DNA from: Tabrizicola sp.
GTDB lineage: Bacteria; Pseudomonadota; Alphaproteobacteria; Rhodobacterales; Rhodobacteraceae
Reading direction: 5' to 3'
Assembly: GCF_030694085.1 (NCBI RefSeq)
Contig: NZ_JAUXZE010000085.1
Span: forward strand, 1-64,000
Length of the DNA: 64,000 bases
The translations under genes were made by a program, and so were the position numbers. This document shows, piece after piece, positions 46,608-55,464 of this stretch (the first letter of the stretch is position 1; each line of letters opens with the position of its first letter). The notes below the pieces were generated by a model that had not been told where the DNA came from, did no database searches, and saw only the letters and a list, made by a program, of their open reading frames with translations.

Positions 46608-47507
46608 ATGATCCTGATCTTCGCCCTCCTGCTTGATGCTGCCTTTGGCGAGCCGCGGTGGCTCTGGGACCGTCTGCCCCATCCCGCCGTCCTGATGGGC
46701 CGCCTGGTCGGCTGGTGCGACCAACGCTTCAACCGCGACGGCGAGTTGAAGCTGAAGGGCACCGTTGTGGCTGCGGGCCTTGCGCTGACCGGCCTCATTG
46801 TGGGTTGGCTTATCCAGCTAATCCCTGACCACGGCCTCGTCGAGGCGATCGCAGTTGCGATCCTTGTTGCACAGAAGAGCCTTGTCGAACACGTCCGCGC
46901 CGTCGCCACCGCCCTTCGCCGCTCGATCCCCGAGGGTCGCCAGGCCGTTGCCATGATTGTCGGGCGCGACACCGCTCAGATGACCGGCCCCGACATCTCC
47001 CGCGCCGCCATCGAAAGTGCGGCCGAAAACCTGTCCGACGGCGTCGTGGCCCCGGTCTTCTGGTACCTGGTCCTGGGCCTGCCCGGCATCCTTGCCTACA
47101 AGCTGGTCAACACCGCCGACAGCATGATCGGCCACCTGACGCCCCGCTACAAGGATTTCGGCTGGGCCTCCGCGCGCCTCGACGATGTCCTGAACCTCAT
47201 TCCGGCCCGCTTGACGGCCCTGCTCATCGCGCTGTCGCACGGCTGGCTTGATCCCTCACCCATCCTTCGGGACGCGCCAAAGCACCGCAGCCCCAATGCG
47301 GGCTGGCCCGAAAGCGCGCTTGCCCCGGTCCTGAACGTCGCCCTATCGGGTCCCCGCAGCTACAACGGCGCCCGCAAGGACTACCCCTGGGTCTGGCCCG
47401 AAGGCCGCCGCGATCCGGGTGCCGACGACATCGACGCCGCCGCCGATGCGCTGTGGCGGGTTTGGGCTGCCGTCCTTGCGGTTGCCGTTCTGGTAGCGCT
47501 CACCTAA
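46608..47507 (+). CDS. cbiB: Adenosylcobinamide-phosphate synthase
   Basis: Attaches aminopropanol phosphate to cobyric acid in B12 biosynthesis (CbiB/CobD). The 299-residue membrane protein has LLLDAAFGEPRWLWDRLPHP at the N-terminus, VGRDTAQMTGPDISRAAIES with ENLSDGVVAPVFWY, and RYKDFGWASARLDDVLNLIPARLTA, all strongly conserved. The ATG at 46608 gives the expected start (MILIFALLL); the track start is 25 codons upstream. No cobalamin riboswitch could be recognised in the 223-base region upstream. Linked by pathway to the adenosyltransferase at 6143. Confidence 0.95.
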   Translation: MILIFALLLDAAFGEPRWLWDRLPHPAVLMGRLVGWCDQRFNRDGELKLKGTVVAAGLALTGLIVGWLIQLIPDHGLVEAIAVAILVAQKSLVEHVRAVATALRRSIPEGRQAVAMIVGRDTAQMTGPDISRAAIESAAENLSDGVVAPVFWYLVLGLPGILAYKLVNTADSMIGHLTPRYKDFGWASARLDDVLNLIPARLTALLIALSHGWLDPSPILRDAPKHRSPNAGWPESALAPVLNVALSGPRSYNGARKDYPWVWPEGRRDPGADDIDAAADALWRVWAAVLAVAVLVALT

Positions 47508-47532
47508 CTTCTCCGAAACACCCGGAGACCCG

Positions 47533-48690
47533 ATGCGCGCCGCCGTTCTTGCCCTGCTCATGACCAGCCCCGCCGCCGCGGCCCCCTGTGGCGGCGACTT
47601 TGACACCTTCCTGCAGGCAATGGAGGCCGAGGCGGTTGCCGCCGGTGTCCCCGCCGACAAGGCCGCCGAATTCTTCGCAGGAGCGCGCCCGGACCCCAAA
47701 GTGCTTAAGGCCGACCGCTCCCAAGGTGTCTTCCGCAAGACCTTTCTCGACTTCTCGCAGTCGCTGATCTCCAAGCAGCGCCTGTCGACCGCCCGGTCAA
47801 AGTCCGAGGCGCTGAACGAAATCTTCACCCGCGCTGAAACCGACTACGGCGTCTCACGCGGCATCCTCCTGGCCTTTTGGGCCTTCGAGACCGACTTCGG
47901 ACAAGTGCAGGGCGATTTCAACACCCGCAACGCCCTTCTTACCCTTGCGCATGACTGCCGCAGGCCCGAACTGTTCCAGCCGCAGGTCTTGGCAGCCGCC
48001 CAGCTTCATGCGCTGGACGAATTCGACCTGAACACGACCGGCGCCTGGGCGGGCGAGATCGGCATGGTCCAGATGCTGCCGAAAGACATTCTTGAGCGTG
48101 GCATCGACGGCGACGGCGACGGGTTGATCCTGCTCAAGACCTCGCAGGCCGACGCGATCCTGTCGGGCGCGCGGATGCTGCAACATCACGGCTGGCGCGC
48201 GGGCGAGCCCTGGCTGGTCGAAGTCACCCTGCCCGAAAGCTTCGACTGGTCGCAAACCGGCCTCGATACCGAAAAGCCCATTCAGGACTGGGAGGCCCTT
48301 GGCGTAACCTCGCGCAACGGGCCGCTAACCTCTGGCCTCTCTGCCTCGATCCTGCTCCCCCAGGGCCGCAAAGGTCCGGCCTTCCTGGCCTATCCGAACT
48401 ACCGCGTGCTTTTCGAATGGAACAAGAGCTTCGTCTACGTCACCACCGCCGCCTACTTCGCCACTCGGATCGAGGGAGCCAAGCCCTACGTGGCGGGCAA
48501 CCCAGACCCGGCGCTGGAACTGGAACAGATGAAGGCGCTGCAAGAGAAACTTGCGGCGCTTGGCCATGATGTCGGCCAGATCGACGGCATCCTGGGCGCG
48601 GGCACCCGCACTGCCGTGCAGAAGGAACAGTCTCGCCTTGGCCTGCCCGCCGATGGTTGGCCCAACCGCGCCCTTCTGGATGCGCTCTGA
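47533..48690 (+). CDS. MltB-type lytic murein transglycosylase
   Basis: A 385-residue periplasmic protein with a short signal peptide (MRAAVLALLMTSPAAA). The catalytic domain has ILLAFWAFETDFGQVQGDF, with the essential glutamate, and AGEIGMVQMLPKDIL, an MltB-type block. The C-terminal 60 residues form a peptidoglycan-binding domain (LQEKLAALGHDVGQIDGILG ... GTRTAV). It cleaves the glycan strand with formation of anhydromuramic acid. It ends where the glycosyltransferase gene begins (TGATG). Confidence 0.92.
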   Translation: MRAAVLALLMTSPAAAAPCGGDFDTFLQAMEAEAVAAGVPADKAAEFFAGARPDPKVLKADRSQGVFRKTFLDFSQSLISKQRLSTARSKSEALNEIFTRAETDYGVSRGILLAFWAFETDFGQVQGDFNTRNALLTLAHDCRRPELFQPQVLAAAQLHALDEFDLNTTGAWAGEIGMVQMLPKDILERGIDGDGDGLILLKTSQADAILSGARMLQHHGWRAGEPWLVEVTLPESFDWSQTGLDTEKPIQDWEALGVTSRNGPLTSGLSASILLPQGRKGPAFLAYPNYRVLFEWNKSFVYVTTAAYFATRIEGAKPYVAGNPDPALELEQMKALQEKLAALGHDVGQIDGILGAGTRTAVQKEQSRLGLPADGWPNRALLDAL

Positions 48691-49604
48691 TGGCCACGTG
48701 GAGCCTTGTCGCCACCGTCAAGGCCCCCGAGGAGAAGGTCCTTGCCTTCGCCGCGCATCACCTGTTGCTGGGGGCCGAGCATCTTTGGCTTTTCTTCGAC
48801 GATCCCACCCAGCCGGTCCCCGAACCACTGGCCCGGCACCCCCGCGTCACCGTGACCCTCTGCGATGAGGACCACTGGCTTCGCACCAGCAAGAAGCGCC
48901 CGCCGCAGCATCAGAACCGCCAGACCCAGAACGCGCGCCTGACCTACCGCGAGCTGGTCACCTCGGACTGGATCGTCCACATCGACGTCGACGAGTTTCT
49001 GCTGACCCCGCGCCCCATCGCCGCGATCCTGGATGACACCCCCGCAGATACCATCGCCATGCGGCTGGAACCGTACGAGGCGATGCACGACCCGCTCTTG
49101 CCAGACGACATCTACACCGCGCGCGAATTTCGCGGGGCGCTGCGCCACGAACACTGGCCGCGCCGCCGCGCCGCACTTGGCCCCTATCGCAAGATCATCC
49201 GGGACGGCATCCTGTCGCACAGCGTCGGCAAGGCGATGTACCGCACTCGCGTCCCCGGCCTTCTGCCGAGGCTGCACGCCGTGATGGTGAACAAGGAAAT
49301 CGTCTCCCCCGCGAACTGGCAGCCCGAGATCAAGCTTCTGCACTTCCACGCCCAGGACAAGGCCGCCTGGCTGGCCGCCGTGCCCTTTCGCATAAGCAAG
49401 GGGGCCTATCAGTTCCGCCCCGAATTGCAGGCCTTCCTCGCCGAGGCAACGCCCGAGGACATCGACCGCTTCTACCGCCGCACCCAGGTCCTGTCGGTCG
49501 ATGTCCGCGACGACCTTGTGGCCGTGGGTCGCGTGATTCTCGCCGACCTCGGCCTGCGCCCGAAGGTGAAGGCCTTGCGAGACGGGCTGCTCCAGGACCT
49601 CTGA
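48690..49604 (+). CDS. Glycosyltransferase, family 2-like
   Basis: A 304-residue protein. The N-terminal WSLVATVKAPEEKVLAFAAH and LLLGAEHLWLFFDD blocks and the metal site IVHIDVDEFLL match the Glyco_tranf_2_4 type of small glycosyltransferases found in Rhodobacterales. Position and length suggest polysaccharide or cell-surface modification. Its ATG at 48690 overlaps the stop of the transglycosylase gene by one base, so expression is coupled. The sugar donor is unknown. Confidence 0.85.
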   Translation: MATWSLVATVKAPEEKVLAFAAHHLLLGAEHLWLFFDDPTQPVPEPLARHPRVTVTLCDEDHWLRTSKKRPPQHQNRQTQNARLTYRELVTSDWIVHIDVDEFLLTPRPIAAILDDTPADTIAMRLEPYEAMHDPLLPDDIYTAREFRGALRHEHWPRRRAALGPYRKIIRDGILSHSVGKAMYRTRVPGLLPRLHAVMVNKEIVSPANWQPEIKLLHFHAQDKAAWLAAVPFRISKGAYQFRPELQAFLAEATPEDIDRFYRRTQVLSVDVRDDLVAVGRVILADLGLRPKVKALRDGLLQDL

Positions 49605-49606
49605 CC

Positions 49607-49990
49607 CTAGATTGTGTTCACCAGCATCAGCGCGGCGCGGCGGAAGGTCGCCATGATCTCCTCGCGTTCCTTCTGGGCAACCTCGGTCTCGACCATCGCC
49701 CGCTGCATCACCGCCAGCCAATCCTCGGCGTCCTGACGCCGGATCTCCACATGCGCGTGGATCTCGCGCAGGTTCATGTGGCCGTGCAGTTCGTGGTAAT
49801 AGCGCCGTCCACCGAAGAAACCGCAAAGGAAGTTGAACTGTTCCGGCCGGACATGGGACAACCCGTGCCCCTTCTGGTGCATCTCCATGATCCTGCTGCC
49901 CTGCGGCAGCGTCTCGATCAGGTCGTAGAAGTGGTTCACCAGCAGATGAACCTGACCTTCGCCACCAATCCGGTTGATCATCGGCTCCAT
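49607..49990 (-). CDS. Truncated haemoglobin, group II-like
   Basis: A 127-residue 2-over-2 globin. The fold is shown by IGGEGQVHLLVNHFYDLIETLP, then FNFLCGFFGGRRYYHELHG and NLREIHAHVEI, which carries the proximal histidine. It probably binds O2 or NO. The stop codon of tdm is only 4 bases upstream of its ATG (49990), so the two genes are almost certainly cotranscribed. A partner reductase was not seen. Function within methylamine oxidation is inferred: oxygen supply or protection against reactive nitrogen. Confidence 0.9.
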   Translation of the reverse strand: MEPMINRIGGEGQVHLLVNHFYDLIETLPQGSRIMEMHQKGHGLSHVRPEQFNFLCGFFGGRRYYHELHGHMNLREIHAHVEIRRQDAEDWLAVMQRAMVETEVAQKEREEIMATFRRAALMLVNTI

Positions 49991-49994
49991 GGCA

Positions 49995-52364
49995 TCAGCT
50001 CTGCGGTCGGGTCTTCTTGGGGTCGTAGTGCGACAGGGGCACGATCACCGCTGGCAGCCGTTTCTGCTGGCCGTCCAGCTTGCCCACCTCAAGCGCCGTG
50101 CCCACCTCGGCATGCGCCACATCCACCCGCGCCAGCGCGATGTTCTTGCCCAAGGTGGGCGAGCGGACCGAAGAGGTCACCTCCCCCACCTGCGCGCGGC
50201 CCACATGCAGGCAATCGCCATGCCCCACATCGACATTGGCGTCGATTTCCAGCCCGACGAACTTGCGCGACGGATGCTCTTTCCGCCGGATCAGAGCCTC
50301 ACGCCCGATGAAATCATCCGTCTTCGACTTCAAGGGCACGGTAAAGCCGATCCCGGCCTCGAACGGGTCGGTCTGGTCACTGAAATCATAGCCCGCGAAG
50401 ATCAGCCCCGCTTCGATCCGCACCATGTCCAGCGCCTGCAACCCCATCGGCCGCAGGCCCAGATCCTCACCATTGGCCCAGACCGCATCATAGACCGCGC
50501 TGCCGTCCTTGGGGTGGCAGAAGATCTCGAACCCCAGTTCCCCGGTATAGCCGGTCCGTGACACCACCACCGGCGCGCCCGACAGCCCGCCCAACCGGCC
50601 CACGGTAAAGCGGAACCACCCCAGTTCCTCAATCGTCGGCTGGTGCGGCGCGGTCCAGATCATCCGCTTGATGATCTCGCGGCTGTTCGGGCCTTGAACA
50701 GCAAGGTTGTGCAACTGGTCGGTCGAGGACCGCACCATCGCCTGCAAGCCCAGCTTTTCCGCCTGCTCGCGGATCCACACGCCGCCATAATCGTCACCGC
50801 CGATCCAGCGGAACTGGTCGCGGCCCAGCCGGAACGCCGTGCCGTCGTCGATCATACCGCCGTGGTCATAGCACATGGCGGAATAGACCACCTGACCCTG
50901 GCTCAGCTTCTTCATGTCGCGCGTAAGCACCCAGTTCATCAGGGCTTCCGCATCCGGCCCGGTCACCTCGAACTTGCGCAAGGGCGACAGGTCCAGCACC
51001 ACAGCCGCCTGACGGCAGGCCCAGTATTCCTCCAGCGCGCCGTTCTGCGAATAGGCCTGCGCCAGCCAGTAGCCTTTGTATTCCACCACATTGCGGGTCT
51101 TCTGGCTGATCCGGTCGTGGAAGGCGGTTTCCTTGGTCATCTTCGGCTCCGAAGCGGGCGTGGGGCGATAGGCGATGGAACGGGAGAACTTCTCCGCGCC
51201 CGAATAGGTGCGGACGTGGATATCGCTGAGATACCAGCCATTCGCGGGCGAGGTGTCGTCGGGACAGGCCGAATTGACGCAGACGATATCGGTCAGCGCC
51301 CGGAACAGCACATAGTCGCCCGGCCGCGACCAGGGTTCGTCGCTGATCAGAACCCCATGTGAATCGATGTTCGTATTGAAGAACAGGTTCACCGCCATCC
51401 AGCCCGGGCGCGGGTCGACCCCATGCTGCGCCAGCGCCTTGTTGAAGTTGTCCGAGCAGTTCACATGCCCCGGATAGCCGATATCGTCGTAGTATTTCGA
51501 CGCGCAGGCCATCGCGAAGGCATCATGCCGCCCTACGGTATCCTGCACCACCTCGACCAATGGCACCCAGTCCTGGTCGAAGTATTTCGAATGGAGGCCG
51601 GGCATCGAATAGGCGTGCCCCATCAGCGTCCGGCTGGTCGTCACGTCCAGCGCGTGCTGCAAACCCTTGTCCAGCTTGCGCGCGTCGAAGCACTGGAAAT
51701 CGGTGCATTGCCGACCATCGACGTCAAGGATCTGGATATAGTCGCCAGCCTTTACGAAATAGCTCTCCGCCGTCGCCGACTTGACCCGCAGGTCAAGGAT
51801 CGGATCAGCCAGCGGATCCGGCAAGTCATAATTTCCGACCATCCGCGGCTTCGCCCGCTGCACCAGCAGCGTCACCTGCGTCGCCGTATCCTGCGCCTCG
51901 GGCGCCATCGGCAGACCCGGCGCGCAGACGACCAGCCAACCCTCGTCCAGAGCCACCAGCTCGGCCCGCGTTCCCGCCGGGGTCTCGGCACCGAACAACC
52001 GTAGCGCGGACGGCTTCGTCAGGTCGATGCGACGTACGTCCAGCCCCTTGCGCAGCCGCCTCAGACTTTCGTCACCCTGGGCCAACATCGCCTTCAGCCC
52101 CTCGGCCAAGGAGTTCGACGCCTGCCCCAGGATCGCCGCATCGATGCGCCCGTCCTTCGCTGCAGCAACCAGTTCCACCGGCTGACCGCCCTCGTCGTTC
52201 ACCAGGGTCAGCCGATCGCCCGCCATCAACTGCAACAGGACCGCGCCACCACCGGGCACCACGTGTCGCTCTTGCCCATGATGACGCGAGAACCCTTGCG
52301 GTGTCAGAATCCTCGACGGTCGCGGTGGTCCCGGAGGAACCGAAGGATAAATCAGGTCAAGCAT
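49995..52364 (-). CDS. tdm: Trimethylamine-N-oxide demethylase (Tdm)
   Basis: Splits TMAO to dimethylamine and formaldehyde. The 789-residue protein joins two modules: a DUF1989 module (about residues 30-405) with cysteines in DVDGRQCTDFQC (220, 225) and VCVNSACPDDT (362, 367), and a GcvT-type tetrahydrofolate-binding module (about 410-789) with GYTGELGFEIFCHP and LGLRPMGLQALDMVRIEAGL. This DUF1989-GcvT architecture is diagnostic for Tdm. The start is the ATG at 52364 (MLDLIYPSV), because the track ORF adds 45 unsupported residues. It precedes the truncated haemoglobin gene. Confidence 0.93.
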   Translation of the reverse strand: MLDLIYPSVPPGPPRPSRILTPQGFSRHHGQERHVVPGGGAVLLQLMAGDRLTLVNDEGGQPVELVAAAKDGRIDAAILGQASNSLAEGLKAMLAQGDESLRRLRKGLDVRRIDLTKPSALRLFGAETPAGTRAELVALDEGWLVVCAPGLPMAPEAQDTATQVTLLVQRAKPRMVGNYDLPDPLADPILDLRVKSATAESYFVKAGDYIQILDVDGRQCTDFQCFDARKLDKGLQHALDVTTSRTLMGHAYSMPGLHSKYFDQDWVPLVEVVQDTVGRHDAFAMACASKYYDDIGYPGHVNCSDNFNKALAQHGVDPRPGWMAVNLFFNTNIDSHGVLISDEPWSRPGDYVLFRALTDIVCVNSACPDDTSPANGWYLSDIHVRTYSGAEKFSRSIAYRPTPASEPKMTKETAFHDRISQKTRNVVEYKGYWLAQAYSQNGALEEYWACRQAAVVLDLSPLRKFEVTGPDAEALMNWVLTRDMKKLSQGQVVYSAMCYDHGGMIDDGTAFRLGRDQFRWIGGDDYGGVWIREQAEKLGLQAMVRSSTDQLHNLAVQGPNSREIIKRMIWTAPHQPTIEELGWFRFTVGRLGGLSGAPVVVSRTGYTGELGFEIFCHPKDGSAVYDAVWANGEDLGLRPMGLQALDMVRIEAGLIFAGYDFSDQTDPFEAGIGFTVPLKSKTDDFIGREALIRRKEHPSRKFVGLEIDANVDVGHGDCLHVGRAQVGEVTSSVRSPTLGKNIALARVDVAHAEVGTALEVGKLDGQQKRLPAVIVPLSHYDPKKTRPQS

Positions 52365-52489
52365 GACGCCCCCCGCAGCGATTCGGCTGTTGCTGCCGCA
52401 CCAGTTTAATGAGGATAAAACTTGTTCATCCACAAGAATAGCGACAGGGTAAGCCTGACACAAGCTTGGGGTTAGGGAAAAGCGCGGAA

Positions 52490-53350
52490 ATGCTGGCATT
52501 AAGCTTCGGACTCTGTGCCGCGCTCCTTTGGGCGGTGCACGATCTTCTGGCGCGGAAACTCAGCCAGGGCGCGGCACTTCTGCCGATCCTGCTTTTGGTG
52601 CTGGCGTCCGGGACAGTCGGCCTGCTGCCTGTCGCCCTGCTGACGGGCGGTTGGCAGGCGATGACCGGCGCCGCTTGGGCGGTGGCCGCTCTGTCCGGCC
52701 TTGCCTTCGCGGTGGCGATCGGCGGGCTTTACAGGGCATTCAGCCTGGCGCCGGTCCGCCTCGTGTCGCCCGTCGTCGGGGCCTATCCGCTTTTGATCCT
52801 GCTCATCGCCGTGGCCCAGGGCCGCCCCGTGTCGGGCGCAGACTGGCTCGCTGTCCTGGCCATCGTCATCGGGATCACCATCGTTGCCGTCGCCGCACGG
52901 GACGATGCACCGGACGGCTACGCCTCCAGTCCCGGCGTGGCGATGGGCTGGGCGGCAATTTCTGCCGCTGGCTTCGCCACCACCTTCGCGCTGGCGCAAG
53001 AGGCAACGCGGCTGGGGTCCGAGCTTCCGGTGATGCTGGCCGGACGGGGTGTCGCCCTGCTTGCCATCCTGGGCATGATGCTGTGGCACCGGGGCTCGCT
53101 TGCACCGCAGCGGGGACATTTCGGCGTGCTGGGTCTGATGGGCCTTCTGGACGCGCTGGCGCTGGGTCTCGTCACGGCTTCAGGTGGCCTGCCTCGGGCG
53201 GAATACGCGTCGGTCGCCTCATCGCTGTTCGGGGTCCTGACGGTTCTGCTTGCCGCCTGGTTCCTCAAGGAAAGGGTGCGACCCGTGCAATGGTCCGGCA
53301 TCGCCTGCGTCTTCGGAGGCATCGCCGTGCTTGGACTGCTGGGGGCATGA
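52490..53350 (+). CDS. EamA/DMT-superfamily transporter
   Basis: A 286-residue membrane protein with ten predicted helices in two EamA repeats (LSFGLCAALLWAVHDLLARK; MGWAAISAAGFATTFALAQE). The first repeat includes YRAFSLAPVRLVSPVVGAYPLLI. DMT carriers often export amines or metabolites. The ATG at 52490 follows AGGGAAAAGCGCGGAA; the TTG in the track is 24 bases upstream. It is divergent from tdm with a 125-base shared control region, so a role in moving methylated amines or a pathway product is likely but not shown. Confidence 0.87.
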   Translation: MLALSFGLCAALLWAVHDLLARKLSQGAALLPILLLVLASGTVGLLPVALLTGGWQAMTGAAWAVAALSGLAFAVAIGGLYRAFSLAPVRLVSPVVGAYPLLILLIAVAQGRPVSGADWLAVLAIVIGITIVAVAARDDAPDGYASSPGVAMGWAAISAAGFATTFALAQEATRLGSELPVMLAGRGVALLAILGMMLWHRGSLAPQRGHFGVLGLMGLLDALALGLVTASGGLPRAEYASVASSLFGVLTVLLAAWFLKERVRPVQWSGIACVFGGIAVLGLLGA

Positions 53351-53354
53351 GTAG

Positions 53355-53374
53355 GGTGGGCGGTATCGCCCACC
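53355..53374. repeat. REP-like element GGTGGGCG-GTAT-CGCCCACC, copy 2
   Basis: Same 8-bp stem and GTAT loop as the copy at 8645-8664, followed by TTACGCTTGCG. It lies between the eamA stop and the stop of the convergent AraC-type regulator gene. Confidence 0.8.
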
Positions 53375-53387
53375 TTACGCTTGCGTT

Positions 53388-54392
53388 CTATTCCGCCGCC
53401 TCCACCCGGACCGGAGCGCGGCGCATGGTCTGGGTCAACCGCCGTTCATGGCGGGGCGAGACGCCGAAGAACTCGGTATAGTGCCGGATCATCGGGCTTG
53501 AGGTCATGTAGCCGACCGACGCCGCGATCTCGCGCAGGCTGTCGTTGGAATACAGCACCCGCTGCCGCGCCTTCATCAGCCGCAGGTGGTGGTAATAGCG
53601 CAAGGGGCTCTGCCCGGTCTCGCGCTTGAACATCCGTTCGAAATGGCGGCCCGACAGGCCCACCGCCGCCGCCACGTCGGGGATGCGCAGGGGGTCCTCG
53701 ACATGGGTCTCGAACAGTCGGATCGCATCGCGGATCGTCGCTGGAAGGTTGTCGGTCGTGCCACCTGCCCGCGCTACGGGAACCTTCTGCGACGCATCGG
53801 CATCGCGGACGAAGGGATGCTGGAACCAGCACGCCACTTCGGTCATGCAATCGCGCCCCAGACGTTCCTCGATCAGCCGCAGCATCAGATCGAACACCGC
53901 CCCGGCGCCCGAGGCCGTGATCCGCCGCCCCTCGCGCAGGATGGTCACCTCCCGCGCTTCGATCCCCGGAAAATCGGCCTTGAACGCCGCCTCATAGCAC
54001 CAGTGGACCGAGCAAGGTTTTCCCTCCATCAGCCCCGCCCGCGCCAGCGGGAAGATCCCGCCCGAGAACGCCCCCAGCGTCACCCCTGTCCGGTCCAGCC
54101 AGCGCAGTTTCGCCGGGCTTCGGCGCGGATCGGCGAACTCGGCCGTGGGAGGCGAGATCAGGTACAGATGGTCGACCGCCTCCAGGTCCTGCAGTGTCAC
54201 GTCGGGATCGAACCCGATCTCGGCCGACGAGCGCACTGGCGTGGGCGCTTCGGCCACCAGTTTCCAGACGAACTCCTGCCGTCCGGTGATCTCGTTTGCT
54301 GCGCGCAGGGGTTCGATCGCCGAGGTGAGGCAGGCCATCGGAAAGCCGGGGAACAGCTGGAACCCCAGCCGGAGGGGACCGCGCTCAGTCAT
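53388..54392 (-). CDS. GlxA-type transcriptional regulator (AraC family, DJ-1/PfpI-like domain)
   Basis: A 334-residue protein. Residues about 1-190 form a DJ-1/PfpI-like domain (LGFQLFPGFPMACLTSAIEPL, LGAFSGGIFPLARAGL, ITASGAGAVFDLML) in which the usual nucleophile cysteine is replaced: the elbow reads FSGG. The C-terminal AraC helix-turn-helix pair spans RIPDVAAAVGLSGRHFERMFK and SLREIAASVGYMTSSPMIRHY. The ATG at 54392 overlaps the dmmC stop by 8 bases, so it is the last gene of the dmmDABC unit. It likely regulates this unit; the ligand is probably a methylated amine or amino-acid derivative. Confidence 0.9.
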   Translation of the reverse strand: MTERGPLRLGFQLFPGFPMACLTSAIEPLRAANEITGRQEFVWKLVAEAPTPVRSSAEIGFDPDVTLQDLEAVDHLYLISPPTAEFADPRRSPAKLRWLDRTGVTLGAFSGGIFPLARAGLMEGKPCSVHWCYEAAFKADFPGIEAREVTILREGRRITASGAGAVFDLMLRLIEERLGRDCMTEVACWFQHPFVRDADASQKVPVARAGGTTDNLPATIRDAIRLFETHVEDPLRIPDVAAAVGLSGRHFERMFKRETGQSPLRYYHHLRLMKARQRVLYSNDSLREIAASVGYMTSSPMIRHYTEFFGVSPRHERRLTQTMRRAPVRVEAAE

Positions 54393-55455
54393 CGGGCCAC
54401 CACCCGGGCGAGGTCGGCGCCCCGTCATCGTATTTCGACAACCACTCCACCATGGCGGGGCGGTTGCGGATGAACCCCTTGTAGGTCGCCAGTTCCTCCG
54501 GCAGGTCGCGGATCACCCGGTGCAGGCGGCGCGCCCATTTCGGGACGGTGACGATCTGGTCGAAGCTGCACAGGTAGCAGCGGATGTCGAAGGCGATCGC
54601 GTTCGACCGGGGAAGTCGATACAGGGTCTGCAACTCGACGCGCAAGTGCTGCTTCTGGCCCAGGTTTTCGGGCGTGATCGTCGCCTTCATCGGGCCCCAT
54701 TTGGGGTAAGTCTCGGGCGCGGTGTCCAGCAGCGGGTTGACCGTCATCGTCCAGTTGAACCGCCGGACCGGCGCGCCATGCTGCAACTTCAGCAGGAATT
54801 TCAGCGCCCGGTCGAAGACCCCCTTCTCATGCGCCAGCGGGACCGGAGCATGCCATTCGTGGAAGTTCATGCCCACGTCAAAGTCTACCGACCAGTCGGC
54901 CTGGGAAGTCGCGATGCCTGCGTCCATCCACAAGGTCCCGTCGCGTTCGTCCTGCAGCGTCCAGTCGCCTTGCGTCTGTCGCATGATGTATTCGAACGGC
55001 GGATACGGCAGCGTCGATTCGTCCAGGAATGTGAACGACTGTTCGATACCCAACGGCCGGTTCACCCAGTGCCAGCGATTGCCATCCTTGGTCAGGGAAA
55101 ACCACTGCGGATAGTCCCGGGCCTTGGCCTCCATGATCAATTCCAGCACGTCCCATCCGGCCAAGGTCATGTGCGGCAAAGATTGGCAACGCAGCGGGTC
55201 CTCGGCCAGGACCTTGGCGCGGTCGATCATCTCGGCGATGTAGTGTTCGTCGACATCGAAGACGTGCTCGAAGGCCGTCCCCGGACGTCCCGGAACATGC
55301 GGCTCCATGTTGACCGAATACATATAGTCGTCGCGGTCGAAGGGAAACGGGAACCGCCGTGGATTGCTGTTGGTGTAGGTGAAGGTCTCACGGAAGGTCT
55401 CGTCCCGGAAGAACCCACCGAAATCGTCGGGCGCAAACTTGAAATCAAGGCTCAT
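54385..55455 (-). CDS. dmmC: Dimethylamine monooxygenase subunit, DUF3445/haem oxidative N-demethylase alpha type
   Basis: A 356-residue soluble protein of the DUF3445 (haem-dependent oxidative N-demethylase alpha) family, the probable oxygen-activating subunit of dimethylamine monooxygenase. Signatures are RRFPFPFDRDDYMYSVNMEP near the N-terminus, CQSLPHMTLAGWDVLELIME, and WNIN/NWTMTVNPLLDTAPETY followed by RVELQTLYRLPRSNAIAFDI. The gene order here (GcvT-like, zinc-ribbon protein, reductase, DUF3445) matches my recollection of the published dmmDABC order; symbols are assigned on that basis. It ends overlapping the regulator gene. Confidence 0.85.
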   Translation of the reverse strand: MSLDFKFAPDDFGGFFRDETFRETFTYTNSNPRRFPFPFDRDDYMYSVNMEPHVPGRPGTAFEHVFDVDEHYIAEMIDRAKVLAEDPLRCQSLPHMTLAGWDVLELIMEAKARDYPQWFSLTKDGNRWHWVNRPLGIEQSFTFLDESTLPYPPFEYIMRQTQGDWTLQDERDGTLWMDAGIATSQADWSVDFDVGMNFHEWHAPVPLAHEKGVFDRALKFLLKLQHGAPVRRFNWTMTVNPLLDTAPETYPKWGPMKATITPENLGQKQHLRVELQTLYRLPRSNAIAFDIRCYLCSFDQIVTVPKWARRLHRVIRDLPEELATYKGFIRNRPAMVEWLSKYDDGAPTSPGWWPDD

Positions 55456-55464
55456 CGTCGTCTC

